Assembly (NCBI RefSeq): GCF_001403795.1
Contig: NZ_CXSU01000012.1
Span: forward strand, 1,180,471-1,244,470
From: Jannaschia donghaensis
Lineage (GTDB): Bacteria > Pseudomonadota > Alphaproteobacteria > Rhodobacterales > Rhodobacteraceae
DNA length: 64,000 bases
Direction: 5' to 3'
The stretch's first letter is position 1. Every line of letters starts with the position of its first letter. The notes under the pieces are model-generated. The model saw nothing but the letters and a program-made list of their open reading frames with translations. It did no database searches and was not told the DNA's origin. The translations under genes and the position numbers were made by a program. Positions 42,006-50,241 of this stretch are shown here, piece after piece.

Positions 42006-43442
42006 CTACTTTATCACCAACTCCGGCCCCATCACCGAATTCGGCAACCAGGTCGAGATCGCGGGGATGTAGGTCACCATGATCAGGAACACGAAGAGCA
42101 CGGCCAGGAACGGCAGGGCCGCGCGGACGACCGCCATCATCGACATGCCCGCCACGCCGGATGTGACGAACAGGTTCAGGCCGACGGGCGGCGTGATCAT
42201 CCCGATTTCCATGTTCACGACCATGATGATGCCCAGGTGGATCGGGTCGATGCCCAGTTCTATCGCGATCGGGAACACCAGTGGCGCCACGATGACCAGC
42301 AGGCCCGACGGCTCCATGAACTGACCGCCGATCAGCAGGATGATGTTGACCACGATGAGGAAGGTGATCGGCCCCAGCCCCACGCCCAGCATCGTGTTGG
42401 CGATGTGTTGCGGGATCTGCTCGTCCGTCAGCACGTGCTTCAGGATCAGCGCGTTCGCGATGATGAACATCAACGTGATGGTCAGCTTGGCCGCGTCCAG
42501 CAGAGTGTTGCGCGTATCCTCGTGGAAGAACGCGGTCAGCAGGGCCTGCGGATGCGACAGCAACGACTTGGGCGTGCTTTCGATCAGGTGCCCGTCGGCC
42601 ACCGCGGCCCCGGCGGATTGCGGGGGACGCGCGGCCAGCGGCCCGATGTCGCGGTACACGAACATCGCCACAAGGAAGGCATAGAACGACGCGACGGCGG
42701 CGGCTTCGGTCGGCGTGAAGATCGCGCCCGTGACACCGGGAATGCCGTAGATGCCCAGCATGATGATCGCGATCAGCATCAGGCCCCAGAACGCGTCGCG
42801 GAACGATGCGCCCACTTCGCCCCAGCCCGCGAATTTCCCCTTGGGCATGTTCCGCTTCACCGCGATCACATAGATCGTGACCATCAACATGAACCCCGCC
42901 AACAGACCCGGAATGACACCGGCCAAGAACATCCGACCAACTGATACATCCGTGGCCGAAGCATAGACGACCATCACGATGGACGGCGGGATCAGGATGC
43001 CCAGGGTGCCTGCGTTGCAAATGACCCCGGCGGCGAATTCCTTGGTATAGCCCGCCTGCTTCATCGCCGCGATCACGATGGTACCGATGGCGACGACCGT
43101 CGCCGGGCTGGAACCCGAAAGGGCCGCGAACATCATGCAGGCAAACACACCCGCGATGGCCAAACCGCCGCGGAAATGACCCACACAGGCGATGGAGAAG
43201 CGGATGATCCGCCGCGCCACACCACCGGTGGACATGAAACTGGACGCCAGGATGAAGAACGGGATCGCCAGCAGCGTGTAATGCCCGGCCATCGCCTGAT
43301 AGAACGACTGCGCGATGGACCCCAGCGACGTATCCGAAAACGCCAGCAGGAAGAAGATCGAGCTGAAGCCCAGGGAAACCGCGATCGGCACGCCCAGCAG
43401 CAGCAGGCCGATGATCATCACGAAAAGAAGGACGACTTCCAT
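42006..43442 (-). CDS. dctM: TRAP transporter large permease, DctM family (system 2)
   Basis: A 478-residue polytopic membrane protein. DctM motifs: FAALSGSSPATVVAIGTIV, LGILIPPSIVMVVYA and ITPPVGLNLFVTSG. A central insertion of about 50 residues (around VYRDIGPLAARPPQSAGAAV) interrupts the membrane helices, as in other dicarboxylate-type DctM proteins. It is the last gene of the dctP-dctQ-dctM order, with three bases between it and dctQ. Confidence 0.95.
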   Translation of the reverse strand: MEVVLLFVMIIGLLLLGVPIAVSLGFSSIFFLLAFSDTSLGSIAQSFYQAMAGHYTLLAIPFFILASSFMSTGGVARRIIRFSIACVGHFRGGLAIAGVFACMMFAALSGSSPATVVAIGTIVIAAMKQAGYTKEFAAGVICNAGTLGILIPPSIVMVVYASATDVSVGRMFLAGVIPGLLAGFMLMVTIYVIAVKRNMPKGKFAGWGEVGASFRDAFWGLMLIAIIMLGIYGIPGVTGAIFTPTEAAAVASFYAFLVAMFVYRDIGPLAARPPQSAGAAVADGHLIESTPKSLLSHPQALLTAFFHEDTRNTLLDAAKLTITLMFIIANALILKHVLTDEQIPQHIANTMLGVGLGPITFLIVVNIILLIGGQFMEPSGLLVIVAPLVFPIAIELGIDPIHLGIIMVVNMEIGMITPPVGLNLFVTSGVAGMSMMAVVRAALPFLAVLFVFLIMVTYIPAISTWLPNSVMGPELVIK

Positions 43443-43445
43443 AAC

Positions 43446-44240
43446 TCAGACCTTTCTTTTCGCGGGGATACGCGGGGCGACGGTTTCATAGGGTGCCGCC
43501 TCGACCAGCGGACGGGGGCGTGTGACGTTCGCGACATCGACCGCACCCGGAGGCTGCGACTGGAGCGCCGCCGCCGCCTCGGCCACATCGTCTTCGGCTT
43601 CGTGGGACACGATCAGGCTCATCCGATCGCCGCGGGCGATGGCGATGACCGATTGGATCACCCGGAACAGGATCAACGCAGATCCGACGGGCAGAATGAC
43701 GTAGGGGATCACGCGGGGCAGCTTTTCGTATTCCTCCCCCTGATTGATCAGCGGCTCCAGCCAGCCGAACAGCCACCGCACCGGCGGCACCTGATCGGTG
43801 ACGTACCATGCCGCGTCGCGGGTTTGCTCGAACCCGGTGGGCAGCCATTCGTATGGCCCGGTCGTCCGGTTCAGCGCGGCATAGGGGGCCCAGTAATCCC
43901 ACGATCCCTTCAGCAGTAGGAAGGCATAAGCGATCGTCACCGCCCCGGCGATCAACGCGCAGACGCGCTTTCCCCGGTCGGGCAGCAGGTTCGTCACGGC
44001 ATCGACGCCCAGATGTGCGGTGATCTTGAAAGCATAGCTGACACCGAAGATCACCAGCCAGGCGAACAGGATCAGGATGACCTCCAGCGACCAGATAATG
44101 GAAGCGTTGAAGATGTAGCGCAGCACCACGTTCACGAAGGTCAGCAGCGTCATCAACCCCAGTAGGAGCGCGATCGCCGTTTCCTCGAACGAATGCACGG
44201 CGCGCCCGACGCGGCCGGTCGGCTCATAGCGTTTGGCCAT
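43446..44240 (-). CDS. dctQ: TRAP transporter small permease, DctQ family (system 2)
   Basis: A 264-residue DctQ with four predicted helices (first around IALLLGLMTLLTFVNVVLRY, then ILILFAWLVIFGVSYAFK, the conserved DctQ segment). It is unusually long: a loop of about 60 residues lies between helices three and four and a proline/alanine-rich cytoplasmic tail of about 60 residues closes the protein. GGGGGGAT precedes ATG 44240. It works with the large permease. Confidence 0.92.
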   Translation of the reverse strand: MAKRYEPTGRVGRAVHSFEETAIALLLGLMTLLTFVNVVLRYIFNASIIWSLEVILILFAWLVIFGVSYAFKITAHLGVDAVTNLLPDRGKRVCALIAGAVTIAYAFLLLKGSWDYWAPYAALNRTTGPYEWLPTGFEQTRDAAWYVTDQVPPVRWLFGWLEPLINQGEEYEKLPRVIPYVILPVGSALILFRVIQSVIAIARGDRMSLIVSHEAEDDVAEAAAALQSQPPGAVDVANVTRPRPLVEAAPYETVAPRIPAKRKV

Positions 44241-44267
44241 CGTCGTATCCCCCCCATTTTGCGCGAT

Positions 44268-44296
44268 GCCCCGGGCCATGTGGCATGGCCCGGGGC
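44268..44296 (-). promoter_or_regulatory. Strong intergenic hairpin between dctP and dctQ (system 2)
   Basis: GCCCCGGGCCATG and CATGGCCCGGGGC form a perfect 13-bp stem with a three-base loop. There is no T run. It lies just after the dctP stop, as in system 1, and could stabilise a dctP-only transcript or limit readthrough into dctQM. Confidence 0.65.
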
Positions 44297-44314
44297 GGTA
44301 TCGGGCCGGAGCCC

Positions 44315-45334
44315 TTACTCCGAGTAGCTCGACGCCGCGTCGATCACGTCCTGGCCGATATCACCGGCAAACTGATCCCAGACGGGCTTCATCGCCTCGA
44401 CCCAGGCGGTCCGCTGCTCGGGCGTCAGCTGACGAACGACGCCGTCGGCCTCGATTATGGCTTCCTTGGCGGTTTCGTTCACCGCCGTCGATTCCGCGTT
44501 CCGCGTCTCGGTCACTTCCCCAACGATCGTCAGAAACTGCTCGCGCACGTCATCGTCGAGACTGTCCAGCCAGTCGACGGAGGACACGACGAGGTAATCG
44601 ATGATGCCATGGTTCGTTTCGGTGATCCCGTCCTGCACCTCGAAGAACTTCTGGCCGTAGATGTTGGACCAGGTGTTCTCCTGACCGTCGACGACGCCTT
44701 GCTGCAACGCGCCGTAGACTTCGGCAAAGGCCATCGGCTGCGGCGAGACGTCGATTGCTTCCATCTGCGCCACGAGAACGTCCGAGGGCTGCACGCGGAA
44801 CTTGAGACCGGCGGCATCTTCCGGCATCTCCAACGGCACGTTGGCCGACATTTGCTTCATGCCGTTGTGCCAAAATCCAAGACCCTGAAGCCCGCGACGT
44901 TGCATCGAGTCGAGCAGGGCCTGACCGTCGTCGGAGGCCTGGTAAGCGTCGACCGCAGCGATGTCCGAGAACATGAAGGGCAGATCGAAGACCTGAAACA
45001 CCTTGGTGAACGGACCGAACAGCGACAGCGACGGTGCGGCAAGCTGAATGTCACCCTGCAAGATCGCCTCGAGCGCTTGCTCATCGGTGTAGAGCGTGGA
45101 GTTCGGAAAGACCTCCATGCACATCGTGCCGTTCATCTCGGCGTTGATCCGCTCCTGCAGAAGCGAGGCGGCGATGCCCTTGGGGTGACGGTCGGTGTTG
45201 GTAACGTGGCTGAACTTGACGACGATTTCACCATCGTCACAGCCGGTGTGGCCGTCGGCGTTCGCGGCGGTGAAAACGGTCGCGGCAGGCACGGACAGGG
45301 CCAGCGCGGTCGCGGCGGTTGTCATGAATTTCAT
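44315..45334 (-). CDS. dctP: TRAP C4-dicarboxylate-binding protein, DctP family (system 2)
   Basis: A 339-residue periplasmic receptor with a signal peptide (MKFMTTAATALALSVPAATV...). It closely follows the classical DctP pattern: VVKFSHVTNTDRHPKG, PFMFSDIAAVDAY, the carboxylate-binding arginine in LKFRVQPSDVLVAQM, and QGVVDGQENTWSNIY. With dctBD beside it, C4-dicarboxylates such as malate, succinate and fumarate are the likely substrates. GGGAGAGAG precedes ATG 45334. Upstream lie two DctD-like sites. Confidence 0.93.
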   Translation of the reverse strand: MKFMTTAATALALSVPAATVFTAANADGHTGCDDGEIVVKFSHVTNTDRHPKGIAASLLQERINAEMNGTMCMEVFPNSTLYTDEQALEAILQGDIQLAAPSLSLFGPFTKVFQVFDLPFMFSDIAAVDAYQASDDGQALLDSMQRRGLQGLGFWHNGMKQMSANVPLEMPEDAAGLKFRVQPSDVLVAQMEAIDVSPQPMAFAEVYGALQQGVVDGQENTWSNIYGQKFFEVQDGITETNHGIIDYLVVSSVDWLDSLDDDVREQFLTIVGEVTETRNAESTAVNETAKEAIIEADGVVRQLTPEQRTAWVEAMKPVWDQFAGDIGQDVIDAASSYSE

Positions 45335-45485
45335 GGTTCTCTCTCTCCCTTTAAGGCGCCTGTTGGCGGGCGCTTGGCACAAACGGTATCAGGCGCCCTG
45401 CGGGGGTAAAGCGGAAAACCGCGAACGGACGAAGTTGTTTATATTTCGATACTTGCAATTCGACCTTCATGTCATTCGCAAGACG

Positions 45486-45537
45486 CGTGCGGATTCTCAC
45501 ACGCCGCGGCTTCGCGCTTTGTGCGGATTTTCGCACA
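45486..45537 (-). promoter_or_regulatory. Tandem DctD-like binding sites upstream of dctP (system 2)
   Basis: The stronger site is TGTGCGGATTTTCGCACA (45520-45537), with 6-bp inverted arms TGTGCG/CGCACA. A weaker copy, CGTGCGGATTCTCACACG (45486-45503), matches it at 14 of 18 bases. The copies are 34 bases apart, about three helical turns, so both face the same side of the DNA. They lie 150-200 bases upstream of dctP. A -10-like TATAAA is present between them and dctP, but no -24/-12 sigma-54 element was found. Confidence 0.65.
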
Positions 45538-45543
45538 CCGCTT

Positions 45544-46764
45544 TCAGTCGCGGCGATAGTCCTCGGGCTTTACCCCATGGCGCGCCAGCTTGTCGTAAAA
45601 CGTCTTGCGCGGCAGTTCGAGATCCTGCGCCGCCAACGTCGCCTGACCCCGGTGCCGGGTCAGTGTTTCGATCAGGATCGACCGCTCTACCGCCCGCATC
45701 CGGTCCGCCAGGCCGGCCCGCGTGGTCCCGCCGTCCCCGCTTTCGGCGTCGGGCAGACCCATCGCATAGCGCATCGCATGGTTCATCAGGCCCCGCGCGT
45801 TTCCAGGCCAGGGACGCGCCATCAGCCGTGCCTGCATATCCGGCGGCACGTCCGGCACAGGCAAATCTGCCTGTTCGCAGGCCAGGTGAAGGTAGTGGCG
45901 GAACAGCACCGGAATGTCGCCGGGCCGGTCGCGCAGGGGCGGAATATGCAGGCGCAAACCGTCCAACCGGTAGAACAACTCCGCATCCAGCGTATCCGTC
46001 AAAGCGACGGGGTCGAGGTTGGTCGCGGCCAGCAGACGAACCTCGCCGTCTTCGGGCAGGCGATGCTGCAACGTGGGGGACAGGGCGTCGATGTGATCGA
46101 TGAGCAGGCTTCCGCCCTCGGCCAGTTGGATCGCCTCGGCCAGTGCATCGGCGTCGAGGCCCGGTGCCGATCGTTTGACGAACGGCCCGGTGGCCCGCGG
46201 CGACAGAAGATGGATGACCTCCACCACCTTCGACGTGCCCGATCCCGGCTCTCCGTGGACGAGCACCGCGCCGCTTCCGCGCGCGACGGCGCGGGCGCGG
46301 TCCCGCATGGCGCGGCTTTGGGGCGACACACCGCGCAGCATCCGGGCGGCCGCGTCCCCCCCGTCAGCGGCGCCCCGTTCGCGCCGTGCGGCCAGCGTGG
46401 CCCGGCGCAGCGCCAGCGCCTGACGGACCGTCGCCACCAGTTCTTCCGGATCGCAGGGCTTTTCAAGGAAGGCGAAGGCTCCCTCGGACATGCCGCGCAC
46501 CGCCGTCGGCACGTCCCCTTCCCCCGTCAGCAAGATCACCGGCAGGTCCGGATCGGCCGCCCGCGCTTGTGCCAGCAGGTGAAACCCGTCACGGCCCGGC
46601 ATCCGGATGTCGCTGACGACGACGCCAGCCAGATCGCGCGTCAGGCGCGGCTGGGCGGCGACGAAACTGCCAGCTGTCGCCACCGTCAGATCGGCAAGCT
46701 CCAGCGTCTGCGACAGCGCCTCGCGCACGCTCAAATCATCTTCCACCAGCAGGACATCCGTCAT
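45544..46764 (-). CDS. dctD: C4-dicarboxylate response regulator, DctD-like, with degenerate AAA+ domain
   Basis: A 406-residue response regulator: receiver domain with phospho-acceptor Asp 52 (VVVSDIRMPG) and Lys 102, an NtrC/DctD-type central domain (about 140-330) and a Fis-type helix-turn-helix at the C-terminus (ATLAAQDLELPRKTFYDKL). The central domain keeps FYRLDGLRLHIPPLRDRPGDI but its Walker A reads GEPGSGTSK, without the lysine at the usual place; Walker B ends LLIDHID rather than DE; and the GAFTGA loop that contacts sigma-54 is missing. It therefore probably acts as a DNA-binding regulator without sigma-54. It overlaps dctB by four bases. Confidence 0.9.
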   Translation of the reverse strand: MTDVLLVEDDLSVREALSQTLELADLTVATAGSFVAAQPRLTRDLAGVVVSDIRMPGRDGFHLLAQARAADPDLPVILLTGEGDVPTAVRGMSEGAFAFLEKPCDPEELVATVRQALALRRATLAARRERGAADGGDAAARMLRGVSPQSRAMRDRARAVARGSGAVLVHGEPGSGTSKVVEVIHLLSPRATGPFVKRSAPGLDADALAEAIQLAEGGSLLIDHIDALSPTLQHRLPEDGEVRLLAATNLDPVALTDTLDAELFYRLDGLRLHIPPLRDRPGDIPVLFRHYLHLACEQADLPVPDVPPDMQARLMARPWPGNARGLMNHAMRYAMGLPDAESGDGGTTRAGLADRMRAVERSILIETLTRHRGQATLAAQDLELPRKTFYDKLARHGVKPEDYRRD

Positions 46765-48422
46765 GCCGCGACCGACCCGACCGCAGGCGGCAGCGTCACG
46801 GTGAATTCCGCCCCCTGCCCGGTGTTGCGGCCCCGAATTTCGCCGCCGAAGCCCTGCACGATGCCATAGCTCAGCGACAGGCCAAGCCCCAACCCAGCCC
46901 CCACTTCCTTGGTGGTATAGAACGGATCGAAGATCGCTTCGGGCGTTTGCAATCCAGGTCCGGTGTCGCTGACGCGCATGGTGGGCGGTCCGTCGGTCAG
47001 GGCGATGGTCAGGCGGCGATCCGACCGGTCGGCCATGGCATCCACCGCGTTCGCGATCAGGTTGACCAGAACCTGACCCATCCGCACCTCGCCCGCCAAG
47101 GCCAGGACCGGAGTCTCGGGCAAATGCACGATCGTATCGACCTGCCCCGCCGCGCGCCGCGCCTCGGTGATTTCAAGCGCATCTTCGATGACGGTCGCAA
47201 GATCGGTCTCGACCGCTGCCTGCGGCTCGGACCGCGCGAAGGCCGACAGGTTGCGAATGATCCGCCCCATCCGCCCGGCCAGATCGTTGATCCGCGTCAG
47301 GTTCGCGCCCGCCGCCTCTGCGTTGCCGCGATCCAGAAAGGTCGCCCCATTTTGCGCAAAACTGCGGATCGCCATCAGCGGCTGGTTCAATTCGTGACTG
47401 ATGCCCGCCGACAACTGACCCAGGGCCGACAGCTTGCCGGCCTGCACCAGATCGGCCTGCGCGCGGGTCAGCGCGGCCTCGGCCTCCCGCCGTTCGCCGA
47501 TTTCGGTGGTCAGAGCCGCCGTGCGTTCGGCCACCCGCGCCTCCAAAGTCTGGTTGGCGCGGGCCAGAACGCGCCGCCGTTCCCACAGAAAGACCAGCAG
47601 GCCGCCCAGCACCAGAAGTGCCGCACCCGCCGCAAGGCCGCGCGCCTGCGCCAGCGCGCGCGCAGGGGCCGTGTCCAGCAGCACCTCGGCCGTCAGGCCC
47701 AGCGTCGGCTGTGGCAATTCCAGATGCAGGGCATCGCGCGGGATATAGCGACCGGATTCCGTGCGCCGGATGTCCAGACCCCGGATCGGTGCACGGGTCT
47801 GCGGGGGTGGCCCGCCCAGCAGTTCCTCCCGATTCGAAACGACCACGTGGCCCACGGCATCGGTGAAATAGATGGCCTGCGGATCGCCGCGCCAGCCACG
47901 TTCCAGAACGGCCAGATCGCGGGTCACGGCGACCGCGCCCGACACCTTGCCCTGCGCGTCGAAGGTCGGGGCGGCATGGGCGAAGACACGCCCGCCAAAG
48001 ACGGCACCCTGCGGCATCGGCCCGACGCCGAGCGCGCCTTGGCGCGGACGGACCATCCAAACCGCGTCCGACAGATCGCCCCGCCGTCCCGACGCCGACC
48101 CGATGACCGTACCCGTCCCGTTCAAAAGCAGGACATCCGACGCGCCGGAACGGTCGGCGAAGCCCTGCAACCGCGTCGCCGGATAGTCGAAGATGCCGGG
48201 TTGCGAGACCGAGGCGGCGATGCCCGGATCGGCCGCCAGCAAAACCGCCAGATCGCGGGAGCGTTGCAACTCCAGCCGCAAACGATCGGCCGCCAGGCTC
48301 AGGTCCGAACTGCCCTTGGCCTGCAACGCGGTCAGCGCCGTGCCCAGCGTCGCCCACCACACGGCACCGGCCATCAGACCGGCAGCGGTAAGCGTCACGA
48401 GGATCAGGAGCAGGCGGTGCAT
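46761..48422 (-). CDS. dctB: C4-dicarboxylate sensor histidine kinase
   Basis: A 553-residue membrane kinase. It has a first membrane helix at about 4-24, a periplasmic sensor of roughly 230 residues of the double-PAS (DctB) type, a second helix near LAAGAALLVLGGLLVFLW, and a coiled linker. The kinase core has the H-box LSAGISHELNQPLMAIRSF, N-box NLIANAVDAM, and ATP-binding DTGPGL and GAGLGLGLSLSYGI. It senses dicarboxylates and phosphorylates DctD, whose start overlaps its stop. The start codon ATG 48422 gives a short N-terminus before the first helix, which suits the family. Confidence 0.92.
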   Translation of the reverse strand: MHRLLLILVTLTAAGLMAGAVWWATLGTALTALQAKGSSDLSLAADRLRLELQRSRDLAVLLAADPGIAASVSQPGIFDYPATRLQGFADRSGASDVLLLNGTGTVIGSASGRRGDLSDAVWMVRPRQGALGVGPMPQGAVFGGRVFAHAAPTFDAQGKVSGAVAVTRDLAVLERGWRGDPQAIYFTDAVGHVVVSNREELLGGPPPQTRAPIRGLDIRRTESGRYIPRDALHLELPQPTLGLTAEVLLDTAPARALAQARGLAAGAALLVLGGLLVFLWERRRVLARANQTLEARVAERTAALTTEIGERREAEAALTRAQADLVQAGKLSALGQLSAGISHELNQPLMAIRSFAQNGATFLDRGNAEAAGANLTRINDLAGRMGRIIRNLSAFARSEPQAAVETDLATVIEDALEITEARRAAGQVDTIVHLPETPVLALAGEVRMGQVLVNLIANAVDAMADRSDRRLTIALTDGPPTMRVSDTGPGLQTPEAIFDPFYTTKEVGAGLGLGLSLSYGIVQGFGGEIRGRNTGQGAEFTVTLPPAVGSVAA

Positions 48423-48496
48423 GCACGTCAGACTAGGCGCGCGATCCGCCGGGGCCAAGCCTTGACGCGCCACCCGGCGCGCGCCACCGATGCGCC

Positions 48497-49651
48497 ATGC
48501 ACCGCTTTGCCCAATCGCCGACAGATCCGGCCTTCGTTCAAGACCCTTATCCGTTCTATGACCGGCTGCGCGATGCGGGGCCGCTTGCATTCTGGGCGGA
48601 CTACGACATGCCGGTCGCCGCGTCCCATGCTGCGGTCTCGGCGCTGCTGCGGGATCGGCGGTTCGGGCGCGAAGATCCGTTTCCGCCCGACCGGCCCGCC
48701 CATCAGGCCGGGTTCTGGGCCATCGAAGATCATTCGATGCTGGAACTGGAGCCGCCGCGCCACACCGCCCTGCGCGGCCAGGTCCTGCGCGCATTCACAT
48801 CGCGGCGGGTCGCGGCGCTGGCCCCCGAGATCGAGACTCTGTCCCATGACCTGATCGACGCCTTTCCGTCCGGCGAATTCGATCTGCTGGATGCCTTTGC
48901 GCGCCCCCTTCCGGTCCGCGTCATCGCCCGCCTGCTGGGCGTGCCCGAGGACGACGCCCCCCTGCTGCTGACGTGGTCCAACGCGATGGTGGGTATGTAT
49001 CAGGCCCGTCGCACCCATGCGGACGAGGTAATGGCGGCGCGCGCCGCATCGGACTTCGCCGCCTACCTGCGCGACATCTTCCGCCGTCCGCGACCAGACA
49101 GCCTGATCGCGCAGCTTCTGGACGTGATGGGTGACGGCGGATTGTCCATCGAGGAGGTCACCGCGACGTGCATCCTTCTGCTGAACGCGGGGCACGAGGC
49201 GACAGTCCATACCTTGGGCAACGGCGTGGCCGGGTTGATCCAGGCAGGGCTTTGGCGCGACGACATCACGCCCGACACGGTGGAGGAGGTGCTGCGTCAC
49301 GATCCGCCGCTGCACGTGTTTACCCGCTACGCCATGCAAGACGTCACGATCTTCGACCACACGTTCCGTCGCGGCGAACAGGTCGGCCTGCTTCTGGGGG
49401 CGGCCAACCGCGACCCACTGGCCTTTCCCGACCCGGCGCGGTTCGATCCCGGCCGTTTCCCGGATGCTCCGATGCCCACCAGTTTCGGCGCGGGTCTGCA
49501 CTTCTGCCTTGGTGCGCTGCTGGCGCGGCTGGAACTGCTGCACGGGTTGCGCGCACTTTCGACCCGCCGCCCGGATCTGAGGGTGAGCGCCGCGCCGCAG
49601 TACGCCGACATCTATCACTTCCACGGGCTGGCAGCGCTGATGGTCGAATGA
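48497..49651 (+). CDS. Cytochrome P450
   Basis: A 384-residue soluble bacterial P450. Seen are the I-helix oxygen-activation motif NAGHEAT, the ExxR pair in EEVLRHDPPLHVFTR, and the heme-binding loop SFGAGLHFCLGALLARLE with the cysteine ligand at about 337. It lacks a membrane anchor, as expected for a class I bacterial form that needs ferredoxin partners, none of which are nearby. The substrate is unknown. The gene is divergent from dctB with 74 bases between. Confidence 0.94.
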   Translation: MHRFAQSPTDPAFVQDPYPFYDRLRDAGPLAFWADYDMPVAASHAAVSALLRDRRFGREDPFPPDRPAHQAGFWAIEDHSMLELEPPRHTALRGQVLRAFTSRRVAALAPEIETLSHDLIDAFPSGEFDLLDAFARPLPVRVIARLLGVPEDDAPLLLTWSNAMVGMYQARRTHADEVMAARAASDFAAYLRDIFRRPRPDSLIAQLLDVMGDGGLSIEEVTATCILLLNAGHEATVHTLGNGVAGLIQAGLWRDDITPDTVEEVLRHDPPLHVFTRYAMQDVTIFDHTFRRGEQVGLLLGAANRDPLAFPDPARFDPGRFPDAPMPTSFGAGLHFCLGALLARLELLHGLRALSTRRPDLRVSAAPQYADIYHFHGLAALMVE

Positions 49652-49836
49652 CCGGAGGCTCGGGCCGTCTGTCACGCGGCGCAAGAGCTGGGAACCGATG
49701 CCTACAAACGACTTGCAGAACTCACGCCTTATCGCTCGCCATCCTTGCGCGAGCGGCGACTTCACGCGCATTGCAAGATATCCCGATGAACCCGCGCCCG
49801 CCCCGCGCGTTGACATGCCATCAAAGGAGAACGACC

Positions 49837-50223
49837 ATGAAATCCGCATCCGCACTGACGGTCGCCGTGGCGTTAATCTTGGCCGCGCCCGCCTTCGCCG
49901 AGGACAATGGCAACAACGGCAACGGCAATTCCCGCGCCGAACGGGTCGCCAACCCGTCGAACGGCGGTTGCCCACCCGGCCTCGCCAAGAAGGACCCGCC
50001 CTGCGTGCCTCCCGGTCAGGCCCGGCAGCGCGACCGGTTCGACGGTTACGACTACCGCATCGGCGACCGGCTGGACCGCGACTACGTCATCGTGGATCGG
50101 CGCGGCTACGACCTGCCGCCGCTGGAGGACGGAGAAGCCTATGTGCGTGTCGGCGACCGCATTCTGCGACTGGACCGGGCAGAACGGCTGATCCTCGACA
50201 TCGTCGCGACCGTCCTGAACTGA
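49837..50223 (+). CDS. RcnB-like periplasmic protein
   Basis: A 128-residue protein with a signal peptide (MKSASALTVAVALILAAPAFA) and an asparagine/glycine-rich linker. A CPPGLAKKDPPCVPPGQ segment with two cysteines is followed by YRIGDRLDRDYVIVDRRGYDLPPL, and the C-terminal pattern matches the RcnB-like family. E. coli RcnB is involved in nickel/cobalt homeostasis, but many family members have no known role. AAAGGAGA lies before ATG 49837; the long upstream frame is a shadow of the P450. Confidence 0.75.
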   Translation: MKSASALTVAVALILAAPAFAEDNGNNGNGNSRAERVANPSNGGCPPGLAKKDPPCVPPGQARQRDRFDGYDYRIGDRLDRDYVIVDRRGYDLPPLEDGEAYVRVGDRILRLDRAERLILDIVATVLN

Positions 50224-50241
50224 TGCCGGACAGGTGGCGGC

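Noticed and set aside
45380-45400. A TGGCAC sequence upstream of dctP, like the -24 element of sigma-54 promoters
   Set aside because: It is on the plus strand and so points away from dctP, and no GC pair stands at the required distance.
46947-48854. A 635-codon plus-strand frame opposite dctB
   Set aside because: It is antisense to the histidine kinase and to the start of the P450 gene and has no recognisable motifs.
49690-49730. GGAAC upstream of the RcnB-like gene, considered as a -35 of an EcfG stress promoter
   Set aside because: No CGTT-type -10 stands 16-17 bases downstream, so the match is only half a promoter.
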